In this document: positions 36,269 through 47,914 of the stretch, piece by piece
Layout of the letters: each line of letters opens with the position of its first letter
How positions within the stretch are numbered: the stretch's first letter is position 1
Assembly (NCBI RefSeq): GCF_032884065.1
Contig: NC_088868.1
Coordinates: forward strand, 184,001-248,000
Length of the DNA: 64,000 bases
Direction: 5' to 3'
DNA from: Artemia franciscana
Taxonomy: Eukaryota; Arthropoda; Branchiopoda; Anostraca; Artemiidae
Translations under genes and position numbers: made by a program
The notes under the pieces: model-generated
Databases searched by the model: none
Told to the model about the DNA's origin: nothing
What the model saw: the letters and a program-made list of their open reading frames with translations, nothing else

Positions 36269-37881
36269 ATTAAATAAAAAAAAACTATTTTTTTTACCTG
36301 AAAGTAAGGAGCGACATTAAAACTTAAAACGAACAGAAATTACTCCATATATGAAATGGGTTGTCCCCTCCGCAATCCCTCGCTCTTTACGTTAAAGTTT
36401 TTAATTGTTTTAAAAAGTAGAATTGTGGCAAAGAGTCAAACTTTAGCCTAAAGAGCGAGGGATTGCGGAGGGGACAACCCATTCCATATACGGAGTAATT
36501 TCTGTTCGTTTTAAGTTTTAATGTCGCTCCTTACTTTCAGTAAAAAAACTAGTTTTTTTTTATTTAATTTCTGAACGTTTTTGAATTAATGCATGTTTGA
36601 TTTTGGCTCTTCACACATAAGTTATTAAAATGAAATTTGCATATTAATTCTTTTTTTGGCTAAATGGCTTTCTCTTAGTTTTGATCAGACGATTTTGAGA
36701 AATAAGGGGTGGGGAAGGAGGCCTAGTTGCCCTCCAATTTTTTGGTTACTTAAAAAGGCAACTAGAACTTTTAATTTTTAACGAACGTTTTTGTTAGTAA
36801 AAAATATACGAAACTTAAGAATTAACTTACGTAACAAATTTTTATATTCTTATATTTTTATTATGTATATGAGGGGGTTTGTCCCCACGTTAATACCTCG
36901 CTCTTTACACTAAATCTTAAGTTTTGTCCCAATTCTTTAAGAATGATTCCTGAATCAGAAAGGCCGTAGAATAAATAGTTGAAATTACTAAAAATACTTT
37001 AGCATAAAGAGCGAGGTATTTATCTCCTCCTAAATACCTCGCTCTTTATGCTAAAGTATTTTTAGAACCCCTCATATGAGTTATAATCTCTGTTCCTTTT
37101 AAGTTTTAATGCTACTCCTTACTTTCAATTGAAAAAACTTTTTCATGTTTATTTTTTCAACATATCCCCCTCCCCTCAATCCCACCCCCAAACCAAAAAA
37201 TCCCCCTGGAAACGTCTGTACACTTCCCAATAACCATTACTATATGTAAACACTGGTCAAAGTTTGTAACTTGCAGCCCCTCCCCCACAGTCCCAATATT
37301 TATTATGGCTTTCGACTATGCGGAACAAAATGACTATCTCAAAATATTGATCCGTTGACTTTGGGAAAAAATGAGCGTGGGAGGGGGCCTAGGTGCCCTC
37401 CAATTTTTTGGTCACTTAAAAAGGGCACTAGAACTTTTCATTTCGGTTAGAATGAGCCCTCTTGCGACATTCTAGGAGCACTTGGTAGATACGATGATCA
37501 ATGAAAAAAAAAAAAAAAATCACGCACCCGTGATCTGTCTTCTGGCAAAAAATACGAAATTCCATATTTTTGTAGATAGGAGCTTGAAACTTCTACAAAA
37601 GGGTTCTCTGATACGCTGAATCTGATGGTGTGATTTTCGTTAAGATTCTTTGACTTTTAGGAGATGTTTCCCCCATATTTTCCAAAATAAGGGAAATTTT
37701 CTCAGGCTTGTAACTTTTGATGACAAAGACTAAATTTGATGAAACTTATATATTTAAAATCAGCATGAAAGTTTGATTCTTTTGATGTATCTTTTAGCAT
37801 CAAAATTCCGTTTTTTAGAGTTTCGTTTACTATTGAGCCGGGTCGCTCCTTACTACAGTTTGTTACCACGAACTGTTTGAT
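36269..37881 (-). mobile_element. Family A Helentron-like element, near full length
   Basis: This is a 1.61-kb copy in minus orientation. Its right end carries the terminal hairpin (CAGTTTGTTACCACGAACTG at 37857) and TTTGAT; its left end is ATTAAAT at 36269. GTAAGGAGCGAC (36306) and CGGGTCGCTCCTTAC (37841) are subterminal inverted copies. Inside are a large foldback (36290-36550) and a second hairpin with arms of about 34 bp (36990-37023 and 37030-37064). There is no transposase-like open frame. The same order is seen in the 59132-60860 copy on the other strand. Confidence 0.8.
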
Positions 37882-37889
37882 TTGTACCA

Positions 37890-38080
37890 ATGTTTGCTGA
37901 CAGCGCTTCCATAACTTATTAAAGTGTGAAAGGACACTGATAGTGCTTATATCAGGTGAACAGGATGGTTTGCCCCCAGTCTCCCATTGCACTTTCTGGC
38001 TGAACAACTATAAAAACGGAGATCAGCACCGCCTGTTTGGACCTTAAGAGGCGTGTGCCGTCTTACTTACTTATTTTATT
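37890..38080 (+). mobile_element. SINE 3' part (second copy)
   Basis: TTGCACTTTCTGGCTGAAC, AACGGAGATCAGCACC and GGCGTGTGCCGTC match the last 130 bases of the SINE at 27760-28065. The copy ends in TCTTACTTACTTATT. The pol III promoter half is not recognisable here. Confidence 0.6.
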
Positions 38081-38454
38081 TTGCCTGAATATGGATCGTC
38101 TCACATCTCATTAAAAAGGCGTATTAAAAGGGCTTTCCCAAATCACATCTCAAAGAGTAAAAATAGGCTTGGAAGCTTTTTGGTAGATTAGGTTTGTGTT
38201 CAAGTTTTTTTTTTATAATAAAAAAAAAATTATCATTTAAAAAAATTATAATATTATAAGATTATAATTAAAATTTATAACTATTTAATAAAAATGATAG
38301 TTTACAACATGTAGGGGACAAGGGTATGTTTTTTTATTTTTTAAAATAAAATACCTGAAAAGGTGTTTTTTCAAAATGTATGAGGGGGAAATGGGTGTCA
38401 TGGTGCCGCTGATATTAGGTTAAAACCAAAGGAATCAATTTTTTTTATATATTT

Positions 38455-39310
38455 TAAGGATTCGAAGACTAGTAATTATTTCCTGGCAATGGATACAGGA
38501 AATTTGTTCTGTGGGAAGTTATTAAACATCAAAAAGTCAGTTAAGTACTTTGCTGTGTTGCTCGATAAAATATTAACATTTAAAAATCCTATTGAACCAT
38601 TATCCCGAATTCTAAATCACAATTAATATATATTGCATAAATTGAAACATTTTTCTTGTATTTATACTCTGTTAAGTCTATTTTTCTATTACTCATTCTC
38701 AAGTTTTGTACTTTGCATCTCTATGGATTACGTTATTTCCCATTCATCCAAAATTTTGTTAGAGTTACCAAAGTAACGCAGTTTGAGTCCGCTAAAGACG
38801 TAAGAAAGGCTTATGAGCAAATTAAAATTCTACCCGCAGCTGGCCTTGGGGATTTATGTTTAAATGTTAAAAATATAAATTTTCCGATTGTTTTCCGAAG
38901 TCCATTATCTGCACGTCACGCCAAAGCTATAAACTTCAGGCTCCTCTGACCAACCAGAACAAAATTTTCCTTTATATATAGGGGGTTCAAAGCTTCGAAT
39001 ACTTTAGATGACGAAACACAGAAATCTATTAAATTGTTCTTTTTTGAAGGGATCAGGTACAAATTATACTCAAATAATGACTTAGCAAGACTTAGCAGCT
39101 TCTCTTGTTTGAATTTAAGATTAGGTTTCGCGTCTGAACTGCAGTAAGGATCTCTGTCTCTCTCTCTCTCTCTTGATTTTCTTTTTGTTTTTTTTTCTTC
39201 CTTTTTCAAGTTATGTTCATTAAATTTTTCCCTTCCCATTGGCAAGCTCTGTTCCTTGGGTGGATTATTTATTATGTTGTGTGTTTGATTTAAATAAAGG
39301 ATTTCTCAAA
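38455..39310 (+). pseudogene. LINE 3' region remnant
   Basis: One frame reads KKSVKYFAVLLDKILTFKNP then LSRILNHN. Shortly after come LHKLKHFSCIYTLL and SFSSFVLCISMDYVI. This is the pattern of the LINE RT thumb/connector (VKYLGVxxDxxLTFKxH, YKLRxFLPxxxLxxLYYSLI). Stops and shifts follow. A TTTGATTTAAATAAAGGATT end near 39290 may be the element's tail. The 97-codon open frame at 38656-38949 is a remnant in one frame, not a gene. Confidence 0.65.
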
Positions 39311-39652
39311 AACAACTACCCCTATCTATCGTTATGCAGCCCAATCATAGAGATGTATGGACAAACTTAAATCGAGATATTCGTATTTATTCTGTCCATC
39401 TGTTTTTTGTTTTAATTTTTTAATTTTGCTTTAAAAGCTGAAGAGCAGAGAGTTCTGAATTTTATTTCTGAATTTTATGAATTCAATTAATTTCTATTAA
39501 TTTAATTCTATTATTTCTATTATTTATTTCTTCTATTATCTATTTATTTCTTTTATTATCTATTTAATTCTATTATTTATTTCTATTAATTAATTTCTAT
39601 TAATTTCAATTAATTTCTGAATTTTACACACTGGTTGGGAAACTAATGGTAG

Positions 39653-39843
39653 CAGGGCGTATCCAGGGGGCCAGTTCCCGGTTTGATCCCCTTCCCCCTC
39701 TATCCTTTCTCTGACCCGTACATTGTAACAATAGTTCGTTTAAACAAATTTTGCACACAGCAGTCTTGATAATCGATAATCACTGATATTCTTTTGCCCC
39801 CCCCCCCCCGAACAAAATTTGACTGGCACTGGATACAGCCTTG
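39653..39843. mobile_element. Small TIR element, family C
   Basis: CAGGGCGTATCCAG at 39653 and CTGGATACAGCCTTG at 39829 are near-inverted ends of a ~190-bp non-coding unit rich in runs of C. Related units are at 44549-44736 and 62701-62890. Confidence 0.65.
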
Positions 39844-40256
39844 ATTGGTAACCTAGTTAGCAAAGTAGTGGTACTAGGAAATTAGTACACCTGATAGACA
39901 TTCGATGAACATCACATAAACCCGTATACTACAGCTTTCATTCAAAAGTATTGGATTAGCATGCAAAACTTATAATAACAACCTGTGAGGCTAATTACCT
40001 GTAGAGCAAATACATTTAAGTATGAAGCACTAATTTAAATATACCTGACCTTCATAAAATAAAAGTACGCATGAGAGAACACGCGATGGCTTCTGCTATA
40101 GGAATTATAGATGACGGTTTCGTTCAGCTGAATGAATAAAATTCCACATAATCGTCCACTTATGAAAACCGGTCAGAAACAATGTCATAGGTTCGCATGA
40201 CGTATTCTATTGAAAGACTACCCCTAAGCAGTTTAGATCCTACTTTCTAGGGCTAT

Positions 40257-41360
40257 CAAACAGTTCGTGGTAACGAACTGTAGTAAGGAGCGACCCGGCT
40301 CAATAGTAACCAAAACTCTAAAAAATGGAATTTTGATACCAATAGCTAAAACACCCCCTAAAAGTCATAGACTCTTAACGAAAATCACACCATCAGATTC
40401 AGCGTATCAGAGAACCCTACTGTAGAAGTTTCAAGCTCCTATCTACAAAAATGTGGAATTTTTTGCAGATCACAGATGCGTGTTTATTTGTTTTTTTGTT
40501 TTTTTTGTTGTTTTTTCCCCCAGGGGTGATCGTATCGACCCAGTTGTCCTAGAATGTTGCAAGAGGGCTCATTCTAACGGAAATGAAAAGTTCTAGTGCC
40601 CTTTTTAAGTGACCAAAAAATTGGAGGGCACCTAGGCCCCCTCCCACGCTAATTATTTTCCCAAAGTCAACGGATCAAAATTCTGAGATAGCCATTTTGT
40701 TCAGCGTAGTCGAAAACCCTTATAACTGTGTCTTGGGGACGACTTACTCCCCCACAGTCCCCGTGGGAGGGGCAACAAGTTACAAACTTTGACCAGTGCT
40801 TACATATAGTAATGGTTATTGGGAAGTGTACAGGCGTTTTCAGGAGGATTTTTTTTGGCTGGGGGAGGGGTTGAGAAGAAAGGGATATGCTGGGGGAACT
40901 TTCCATCGAGAATTTGTCATGGGAGAAGAAAATTTCCATGAAGGGAGAGCAGGATTTACTAGCATTATTTAAAAAAAACAATTAAAAAATAAATATGAAA
41001 AAGCTTTTTCAGCTGGAAGTAAGGAACAGCATTAAAACTTAAAACAAACAGTAATTATTGCGAAAAAATGCGAATTATGTTTTGATTATTCATTCCTCTG
41101 CGGAGAGCCAAAATCAAAACATGCATTGATTCAAAAACGTTCAGAAATTAAATTAAAAAAAACAAGTTTTTTAAACTGAAAGTAAGCAGCGACATTAAAA
41201 CTTAAAACGAACAGAAATTACTTCGTATATGAAAGAGGCTGCTTCCTTATCAACGCCCCGCTCTTTACGCTAAAGTTTTTTACTGTTTTAAAAAGAAGAA
41301 TTGAGAGAAAGAGTCAAACTTTAGTGTAAATAGCGGGGCGTTGATGAGGAAGCAGCCTCT
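40257..41360 (+). mobile_element. Family A element, internally deleted copy
   Basis: It starts at TCAAACAGTTCG with the perfect hairpin CAGTTCGTGGTAACGAACTG (40261-40280), followed by GTAAGGAGCGACCCGG. It matches 60861-62435 closely but lacks about 410 bp corresponding to 61660-62070. It ends abruptly inside the last foldback (GCAGCCTCTT at 41360), so the 3' end is missing. Confidence 0.78.
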
Positions 41361-41402
41361 TCTGAAACCGTCTTCGGGGGAAATTTTTTTTGTCAAAGCC
41401 AC

Positions 41403-42130
41403 ATGTTAACTCCTTCTAGGAGAGGTCAGCACATGTATAAAAGTCTAGTCGTTACTCACGATAAAGGACAAGCCCCAAATATTGTGCTTATTACTTTAAG
41501 GGGCAAATATCCAGTATTATTTCAAGCTGCACATCTATTTAAAGCCCTTTCTGAGAGGGGGTATTCATTAAATAGAATCTGTTGGTTGCCTCAAATGGAG
41601 GTCGAAAAATGGATAAAACTTTGTCAGGATAGGGATAGTGGCGTATATAACACACACACACAAACACGTAAAAAAAAGAGAAAAAAAATGGAGAAGAATT
41701 TCAATATAAGCTGGCTGCGAGGATTAAAAGGAAAAATAGGATAGTTTAGTGCAAGCTGATATGTAGGATGAAAAAGTTTAATAGAAAAAAGGGTAAATCT
41801 GGAACGTATATTTTTCGGGAGCCAAGATTTTTAAGGGGCAAATTTTTAGAGCATATAAATCTCTTGCCTCTGGAAATTTGGAAATTTGAAAATCATCTAT
41901 CATAATAATATATATAAAATCCTATATGCTTGCCCCCTTTGTGGGGAGTATGGGGATGACCTGGAACATTTTATGAGTAATTGGAAATTTAAGGAATAGC
42001 CTGGGGAGAGGGAAGCACCACGACTCCCACGTATCTTGGAGACCTCTTCTAGGGAGCTAATTATTGCGATGGAAGGTTTTATAGAGACTGTTTTAAGGGA
42101 CGGAACTTATGATTTCGAAGTGTTTAGTGC
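41403..42130 (+). pseudogene. Possible LINE C-terminal remnant
   Basis: A 113-codon open frame (41403-41744) is followed, in another frame near 41925-41998, by LYACPLCGEYGDDLEHFMSN. The C-x2-C...H arrangement resembles the Cys/His motif at the C-terminus of R1/jockey-like LINEs. Stops separate the parts. The first open frame alone has no domain I can name. Confidence 0.4.
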
Positions 42131-42152
42131 TGCTGTTTACTTTGTTCAATTC

Positions 42153-42155
<3 letters not shown>

Positions 42156-42207
<52 letters not shown>
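42156..42207. repeat. (TA)n microsatellite
   Basis: About 52 bases of TA. Confidence 0.95.
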
Positions 42208-42210
<3 letters not shown>

Positions 42211-43104
42211 AATGAAAATTGGAAATATGTTTGGTGGTTTTGCAATTTTTAAGTCATGACAGACTTCATACCTGCGTTAATTTTTAAATGCAAATTTTGT
42301 AAAACAAACCTTTTGACAAGAAGCATTTTTTAAACCTTGTTTCTGAGAAGGAAAATTTTAATTGGGTTCTACAAAGAATATTTATTTACGGAATTTATAA
42401 AAGTGGATCCTGAATTTAAACGGAACAACTCATCAGAAATGATGTAACACAGGTGCAAATTGAGGTGCAAATTAGGTGCACACACAGGTGCAAACGGATG
42501 CTATTAGATTCTTCAGAAAAAAAGTCACTAATAATGAAGAGCGTACAGGGGCACTGGTTGGTGAGAAAAACTTACGAAAAATCCTTTCCCTCCTCCAACT
42601 AGATTTTCGTGAAATTGCGCCCTTGTAATTTGATGTTTTGGACTAAATGTTAAATTTGAAAATCCCCATGTAGCAAAACAAATATCAATATTTGTCAATG
42701 AATCACTAACTCAGAGGAACATATCCATTTAGAACTTTTATACTTGAGTTCAAGTTCATTGATTCCTAATATTACTCCATATTATTCCTAATTCATATTA
42801 ATGACTTATTAAGATGCTTACGTCCTAATGACATCTTAGCAGTAGTTTCATGGATAAGTTTTGCTGGCTAATTTCGGGGCAGAATCACACTACCCTTGAG
42901 TTTGCACAAGTATGTCAGGGCTCATCCATAACTGTCTCATTTCGTTTTTTGTTCTTTGTATGTTATGGTGGAAGAATTTCTGTTTATGAGAAACTAATCA
43001 ATTTGTATATTATTTATGTTTATATATATAAAATCAGTTTGACATAAATTGTGTAGATATATACATATGTATGTCTGTGCATGTATGGAAGTACTATTTT
43101 TAAG

Positions 43105-43286
43105 GTGTTGCTTTCATGCTTACGCCGACTCAGCATATGCTCGACAACTGGAAGAAAACGAGGGGGAGAATGGAGACAGTGCTTCTGTAGCCGAAGCTTA
43201 TGTTGCATTGGATAGCATCGAGAAAGTTCAAGAATGGCGAAGCTCTCACAATGGACATAATGGATCAGCGGCCCCTTTAAATGGAG
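43105..43286 (+). CDS. PTB/PID-domain protein, exon 2
   Basis: The acceptor is TTTTTAAG|G at 43104/43105 and the donor is GGAG|GTAAAT at 43286/43287. The first base completes the split Arg codon of exon 1. The frame then reads CCFHAYADSAYARQLEENEG, the end of the PTB C-terminal helix, followed by an acidic and Ser/Ala-rich linker (DSASVAEAYVALDSIEKVQE) and HNGHNGSAAPLNG. The exon is 182 bp and ends in phase 1. The open frame could be read longer on both sides, but those extensions are intron translation. The exact phase fit to exon 1 (AG|G) and exon 3 (G|AT), 36 and 9 kb away, is strong evidence for one transcript. Confidence 0.92.
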
Positions 43287-43852
43287 GTAAATATTTTGAT
43301 GTTTTGGTTTTTTGGAGAGTTTCCAAAAAATTTAACCAAGTTTTTCTCAAAAAGGGGATCAGCAGAGTAATGTAAACAAGGAGGATCAATATGCCACTTG
43401 ACTTAGGCAGAGGCGTAGCTCCAGCATTTTCATCAGGGGGGAGAGGGCCCAAATTCAGAGACTCGAGGGGCATGAATTATCGGGGGATATTTTGTTTTCT
43501 ACGTTAGCAAGTTTTATTATGTTTACTATTGTTAACCTCTCATAACATGCTCGCATGCTTGTCCTATGTTTGGTGGCAGTCTCAGTGGCATAATTAACTC
43601 AATCATGTTGAAAAATTTGGCTTCTAAAAATGTCGACTTCTCTCTCAGTGAACATAAAAGATTTGTCTCTCTTTTAAAAGGAGGTAAATAATTTGATTCA
43701 TATAACAGAATGTTTACTTTAATCCACCAATTAAATACCTCTTATGTTCGCTTAATGCTTCATTCGGCCTCTTGCCTTTTGCTGGTTTGTACGCTCCGAT
43801 ATAGTATTTTTAAAAAATCGATCAGCAAAGGCGTCAATTTATGTCGATAAAA

Positions 43853-43990
43853 ACTCAAGTCACTTCAAAACTCAAGTAAAACTCAAGTCACTTCAAAACT
43901 CAAGTCACTTCAAAACTCAAGTCACTTCAAAAGCATTTGGAAATGGTAAATAAATTCCATTTGGAAATGGTAAATGGTAATAAATTCTAT
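43853..43990. repeat. Short tandem repeats (17-bp and ~23-bp units)
   Basis: AACTCAAGTCACTTCAA occurs four times, with one shortened unit, between 43853 and 43931. The neighbouring CATTTGGAAATGGTAAAT is present twice at about 43933-43975. Confidence 0.85.
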
Positions 43991-44548
43991 TTCTCATTCA
44001 ACATCCTTTTCAAGAAATTTTCAGTAAGATCCATCCTAGCGTTGGTAGTATTTATGTACCCAGAAGCTGAAGACCCCTCTCCCAATAGACTTGCTTTTAA
44101 AAATGTTGTAAATATTGAAGATAAACCGGTGTTTTATTGAGTTTGGACCAGAAAATGTTTTTGGCCATCTGTAAAGCAAAAATGTTCGTTTTAGTCCCCC
44201 CCCCCTAAAGAAATAACAGCTCTCTGGGCTTGCTTTTTGTTGATGCAGTGAATCCATCGTAACATCGCTCGAATTGATTACAATTATAATGAAAATGCAT
44301 TAAAAACTAGTAAAGCAGTTTTAATAGGACAATGAAAAAAAACTGCTAATGCAAAAATAATGATGAAAGTCTGAACGTTACGTTTTCACTACAATTATAG
44401 GCTAAAAGGAAAAGTCATGTGCTATAAAAAATTATTTTTGCATTGATTCTTCCCCAAGAATTTTATCGGATGAAAAATCTTTCGAAAAGCGTCGTCAGAA
44501 GTCAATTCCCATGTGGGACAATCCCTCAGCTGAAGCGATCCCTAGAAG

Positions 44549-44736
44549 CAGGGCCATATCCAGTATTTTCCTGGGGGGTGGGGTCCAAAGGGATTTTTTC
44601 CTGGGAGGATTCACAAAAAAAACTTAAAAAATGCACAAAAAGTTTATTTACATTCATTTTGTTACGTTTTACGAGTCGGATAAACATTCCAGGAGGGGAG
44701 GTTCAAACCCCTAACCCCCCATGGATACGGCCTTAC
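44549..44736. mobile_element. Small TIR element, family C
   Basis: Ends CAGGGCCATATCCAG and GGATACGGCCTTA are imperfect inverted copies. The interior contains GTTACGTTTTACGAGTCGG and a G-rich run. It has no coding capacity. Confidence 0.65.
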
Positions 44737-45024
44737 TGAGAAGGTCATCTTTAAATTGCTTAAAAGGCATTTGAACTATTTTATGAGGTAAATACGGATT
44801 AATTAATAATATTAGACGAATATCATCGCTTTTGCTGGCGTTGTATAACTTCCTTAAAAAGTAACAAAATTATAATACAATATTTTTACAATATTGTTAT
44901 AATACCAAATTGGCTGATTAATACACTTTTCATGAGATTATTAACGTATTAGACTCCGACCCCTTTGTTACAGGGTGGAGACAGGAGAGTTAGAGGTACC
45001 TCCGTTTTGTGTTTAAACACTCAA

Positions 45025-45164
45025 TGCACAACCAGTTGTACGGTATGATCCCCCCTCTTTTCCTTTGAATGAAAATAACTTCAGGATTATCACACTTCAC
45101 ACTGCACAACCAGTTGTAAGGTATGATCCCCCCTCTTTTCCTTTGAATGAAAAAACTTCAGGAG
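45025..45164. repeat. 78-bp tandem duplication
   Basis: TGCACAACCAGTTGTA starts at 45025 and 45103. Both copies continue through GGTATGATCCCCCCTC and TTTTCCTTTGAATGAAAA. The second is slightly shorter. Open frames on both strands over 45065-45465 overlap this and show no domain. Confidence 0.9.
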
Positions 45165-47846
45165 TAGGGACATGTAAGTTATCCCGTAAACCAAAGAAGC
45201 GGCTAAATAGGTTAGCAACATCAACTACGCAACAACCATATTTTCGAGACACGTTGCCTTGTAGCGTGGGGCAACGTTCGGACACATAAAGATGATGCCA
45301 ACCCCACTTCGCCGTCTCCACGCCATAATGAAATGGTGATGGATGTCTTGAGTGACAAAACGTTACGAAGATGAAACATAAATACATGCAAACATAGCCT
45401 AGCCCAAATGTATTTAAAAATCCTTGCGGAATGAACAAGCAGAAGTGACATTTCAGGTATTTCAATTTGGATGGACTATGTTGAAAACTAGTTTAAGAGT
45501 GTATACTTCAGATGCTACGTTATTGAAAATTGTTTCTCTCATTTTTTTTTACCATGTTACTGTTTTGACTGTGTTTTAATAGTACTTGTGTTTTATGTTT
45601 TTGACTGGGTGAAATTAATAGTTAAATAATATGATAAAACAACTTTTAACCGTTATATATGAATTTTTTATACATGATGCAACAAGTTGTGTCAAAACTA
45701 CGTCATTCAGAATTGTTGATCACGATATAATGTATGGAACCGGTTTACAAAGCTTTAAGAATCCTTCATAGAACCTGGTTTTAATACTTGAGGTCTGGGT
45801 TATCCTTTCTTCCATCTTAAGAAAAACTGGTTGACTGTAAATGATCAAAATATTGGAAAATGGAATATAGGAGATGCGTTTTTTTTCAAAATTCTGTAGT
45901 ATAATTGCTGCTTGGAAGCTCGACAGAAGTCACAGAATCAGGAAAGTTTTGAATGCAAAGGGAATGGCTGTAGGTTGGTTAGATTCTTATATTGTTTCTC
46001 ATTTAAATTTTTATTAATTTTAAATAGAGCCCAGATAGTGATTTTGGACTTTTTCGGTGACTGCAATCGTCCAAGGAATCGTCTGATTTCTCAAAATAGT
46101 TACATAGTGACCTTTGCGACTCCCCGGATCTTCCAGATATTTTTAACACGTCCAGTATCGTTAAAGATGTCGCTCAAGCCTGTATGTATGTGGCATTTGC
46201 ATCTGCAACCTACTCATCTATCCCATTTTACTGAAAGCTTCACACTTCATTTCCTGTCACATTCTCAAAATGTTTTCAAACCTTTCCCCCTATAATCAAG
46301 GACGCTATGTTGTTCTTTTGACTACTGCAGGATCGGGGGCTTTACTGCGGGTCCAGAAGCACAATTATTAGCAACTTATTATCCCTCATCCATAAAATAT
46401 TACCCAACCATCTTAATCTTTATCATGGTTGTAGTGATCGCTGCAACCTAGTAAGAAGCGAAGTTCAGCCCATAGTAACGGAAAATTTCAAAAAGCTTTT
46501 TAAAAAGTTGCTAAAAGGGAATTTTATTAAAGACTTTGACAATGGAATTGAACTACCTTTTTTGTTTAGCTCCTTTTTTATGCCCCACCCTCTTTTGATT
46601 GATCGTGTTTGGGTGTACTGTTTGTCGTAGGCATTTCGATGGGTGTTTAAGGTGGATGGGTGGTGTGTTTAATTGCTTAACTGTTGAATTTACTAAGGTA
46701 AGAAAACATTTTTTTTTTCTTTTTTTATCACCAAATCATTACCTTTAAGGCGTTAGATAGACACCTAAGCGCTGTAAGCAATTGTTATGGAAAACATCTA
46801 GCACTGGGGCGGTTCTGGCCTCTCTTGCGCCTGGGGCAAAATCTTGATTAGTCCTCTCCCAACTGTCTCCCAAAATTTTCAGGCCAATTTTTAACAAAAT
46901 TTTCCATTCATTTGAATCTGACTTTTCTTACTTTAGGCTATCCTCTAGAAAATTGTTATTTATCACGACATCCTGTAAAATGCTAACAGGTTTGAATAAA
47001 AAATACCCCCAAAACATTAATATAAATTATGTTCGGTCTACTTACTTTTATTTTCAAGGAATGATTATGAGGATATGGGAAAAATAGAAATTTTGGATTT
47101 AGTTTCTTTATGCTTATTGCCAACCGCGCCCTCTACTCTGTTTAATTTTTTTCAAAAATTATGAAACCATTATAGCCGTTAGATTATTTATTTGAAATTT
47201 TCACCCCTAAAATTTCTGTGCTTAAGGCAAGCTCCCCCTCTAAAACCACCTCTGACCTAGAATAATGTCCCTAAGCATATTGAAGTATCCACTTTTAAAC
47301 AATATTTGAAAGGCGTTATTACTATAGCTTCTTCAAATCTGATCTTAGTTCTAAGACTTTTTTCCTTATTCCGCTTTTCATCCCCGAAAAAATATTTTTT
47401 CTTGGCTATTCTTCTTTCACATCTTCACTAAATCTGTCTTCCTTGCGAATAATGTAGGTAAGGGGATTATTAACTGGGTCATTTTTTCTCTTTAGCTGAG
47501 ATAATCCGCTCAATTTCGTTTAAGGAATTTTTTTTTTAATATTAATCAATTATAATCTCGGCCTGGACTCCCCAAACCTCGAAAATTCATTCATCTAGAA
47601 ACACTTTACAAAGGAAAACATGTAACCCAGTTTTAACTAGCTTAAAACTAAAAAGTACATATTTTCTTTTTCCCCATGGTAGTGACTTTAGTGGTAGCAT
47701 TTACGGTATTTTTGAAAAAAAAATGCAAGCTGTAATAACAGACAATTAATAAGGTATAAACCTCCGTGTCTATTTGTTCCTTATATAAACGTAAATGTAT
47801 AAACCATAATTGCTGCGCTCTTAGACTTCAGATAGAGCCTAACAAG
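45165..47846. other. Intronic sequence, little recognised
   Basis: A dispersed repeat phrase (CGCTGCAACCTAGTAAGAAG then CCCATAGTAACG) lies at 46438-46485, with relatives at 47972-48030 and 56636-56695. A 127-codon open frame at 45912-46295 has no domain and no supporting splice context; I do not call it. Confidence 0.45.
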
Positions 47847-47914
47847 TTGTTAGGCCCTATCTGGCCATATGGCATAAGGGTTGTTAGGCCCTATCTGGCC
47901 ATATGGCATAAGGG
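47847..47914. repeat. 34-bp perfect tandem duplication
   Basis: TTGTTAGGCCCTATCTGGCC followed by ATATGGCATAAGGG occurs at 47847-47880 and again at 47881-47914 without differences. An inverted partial copy (GATAGAGCCTAACAA) precedes it at 47831. Confidence 0.95.

Larger units (their letters stand above)
6727..43104 (+). other. Intron 1 of the PTB gene (36.4 kb, GT-AG)
   Basis: It is bounded by GTGAGG at 6727 and TTTTTAAG at 43104. Joining the exons restores AG+G (Arg) and continues into CCFHAYADSAYARQLEE, the expected end of a PTB C-terminal helix. Nearly all recognisable content is transposon-derived or satellite sequence. No other host gene was recognised in it on either strand. Confidence 0.85.

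Noticed and set aside
40667-40981. 104-codon minus-strand frame, with similar ones at 58553, 59716 and 61297
   Set aside because: All are shadows of the same family A internal segment; stops differ between copies.
41403-41744. 113-codon open frame as a separate host gene
   Set aside because: It is next to a LINE-like Cys/His motif, ends in a low-complexity KKKRKK stretch and has no domain or splice context.
45097-45465. 122-codon minus-strand open frame
   Set aside because: It overlaps a 78-bp tandem duplication and an opposite-strand frame, and I recognise no domain.
45912-46295. 127-codon open frame
   Set aside because: Composition is typical of AT-rich noncoding DNA, with no motif and no neighbouring exon.
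46795-47275. Possible MITE with CTAGCACTGGGGCGG and ACCTCTGACCTAG ends
   Set aside because: The end pairing is too weak by eye to support an element.
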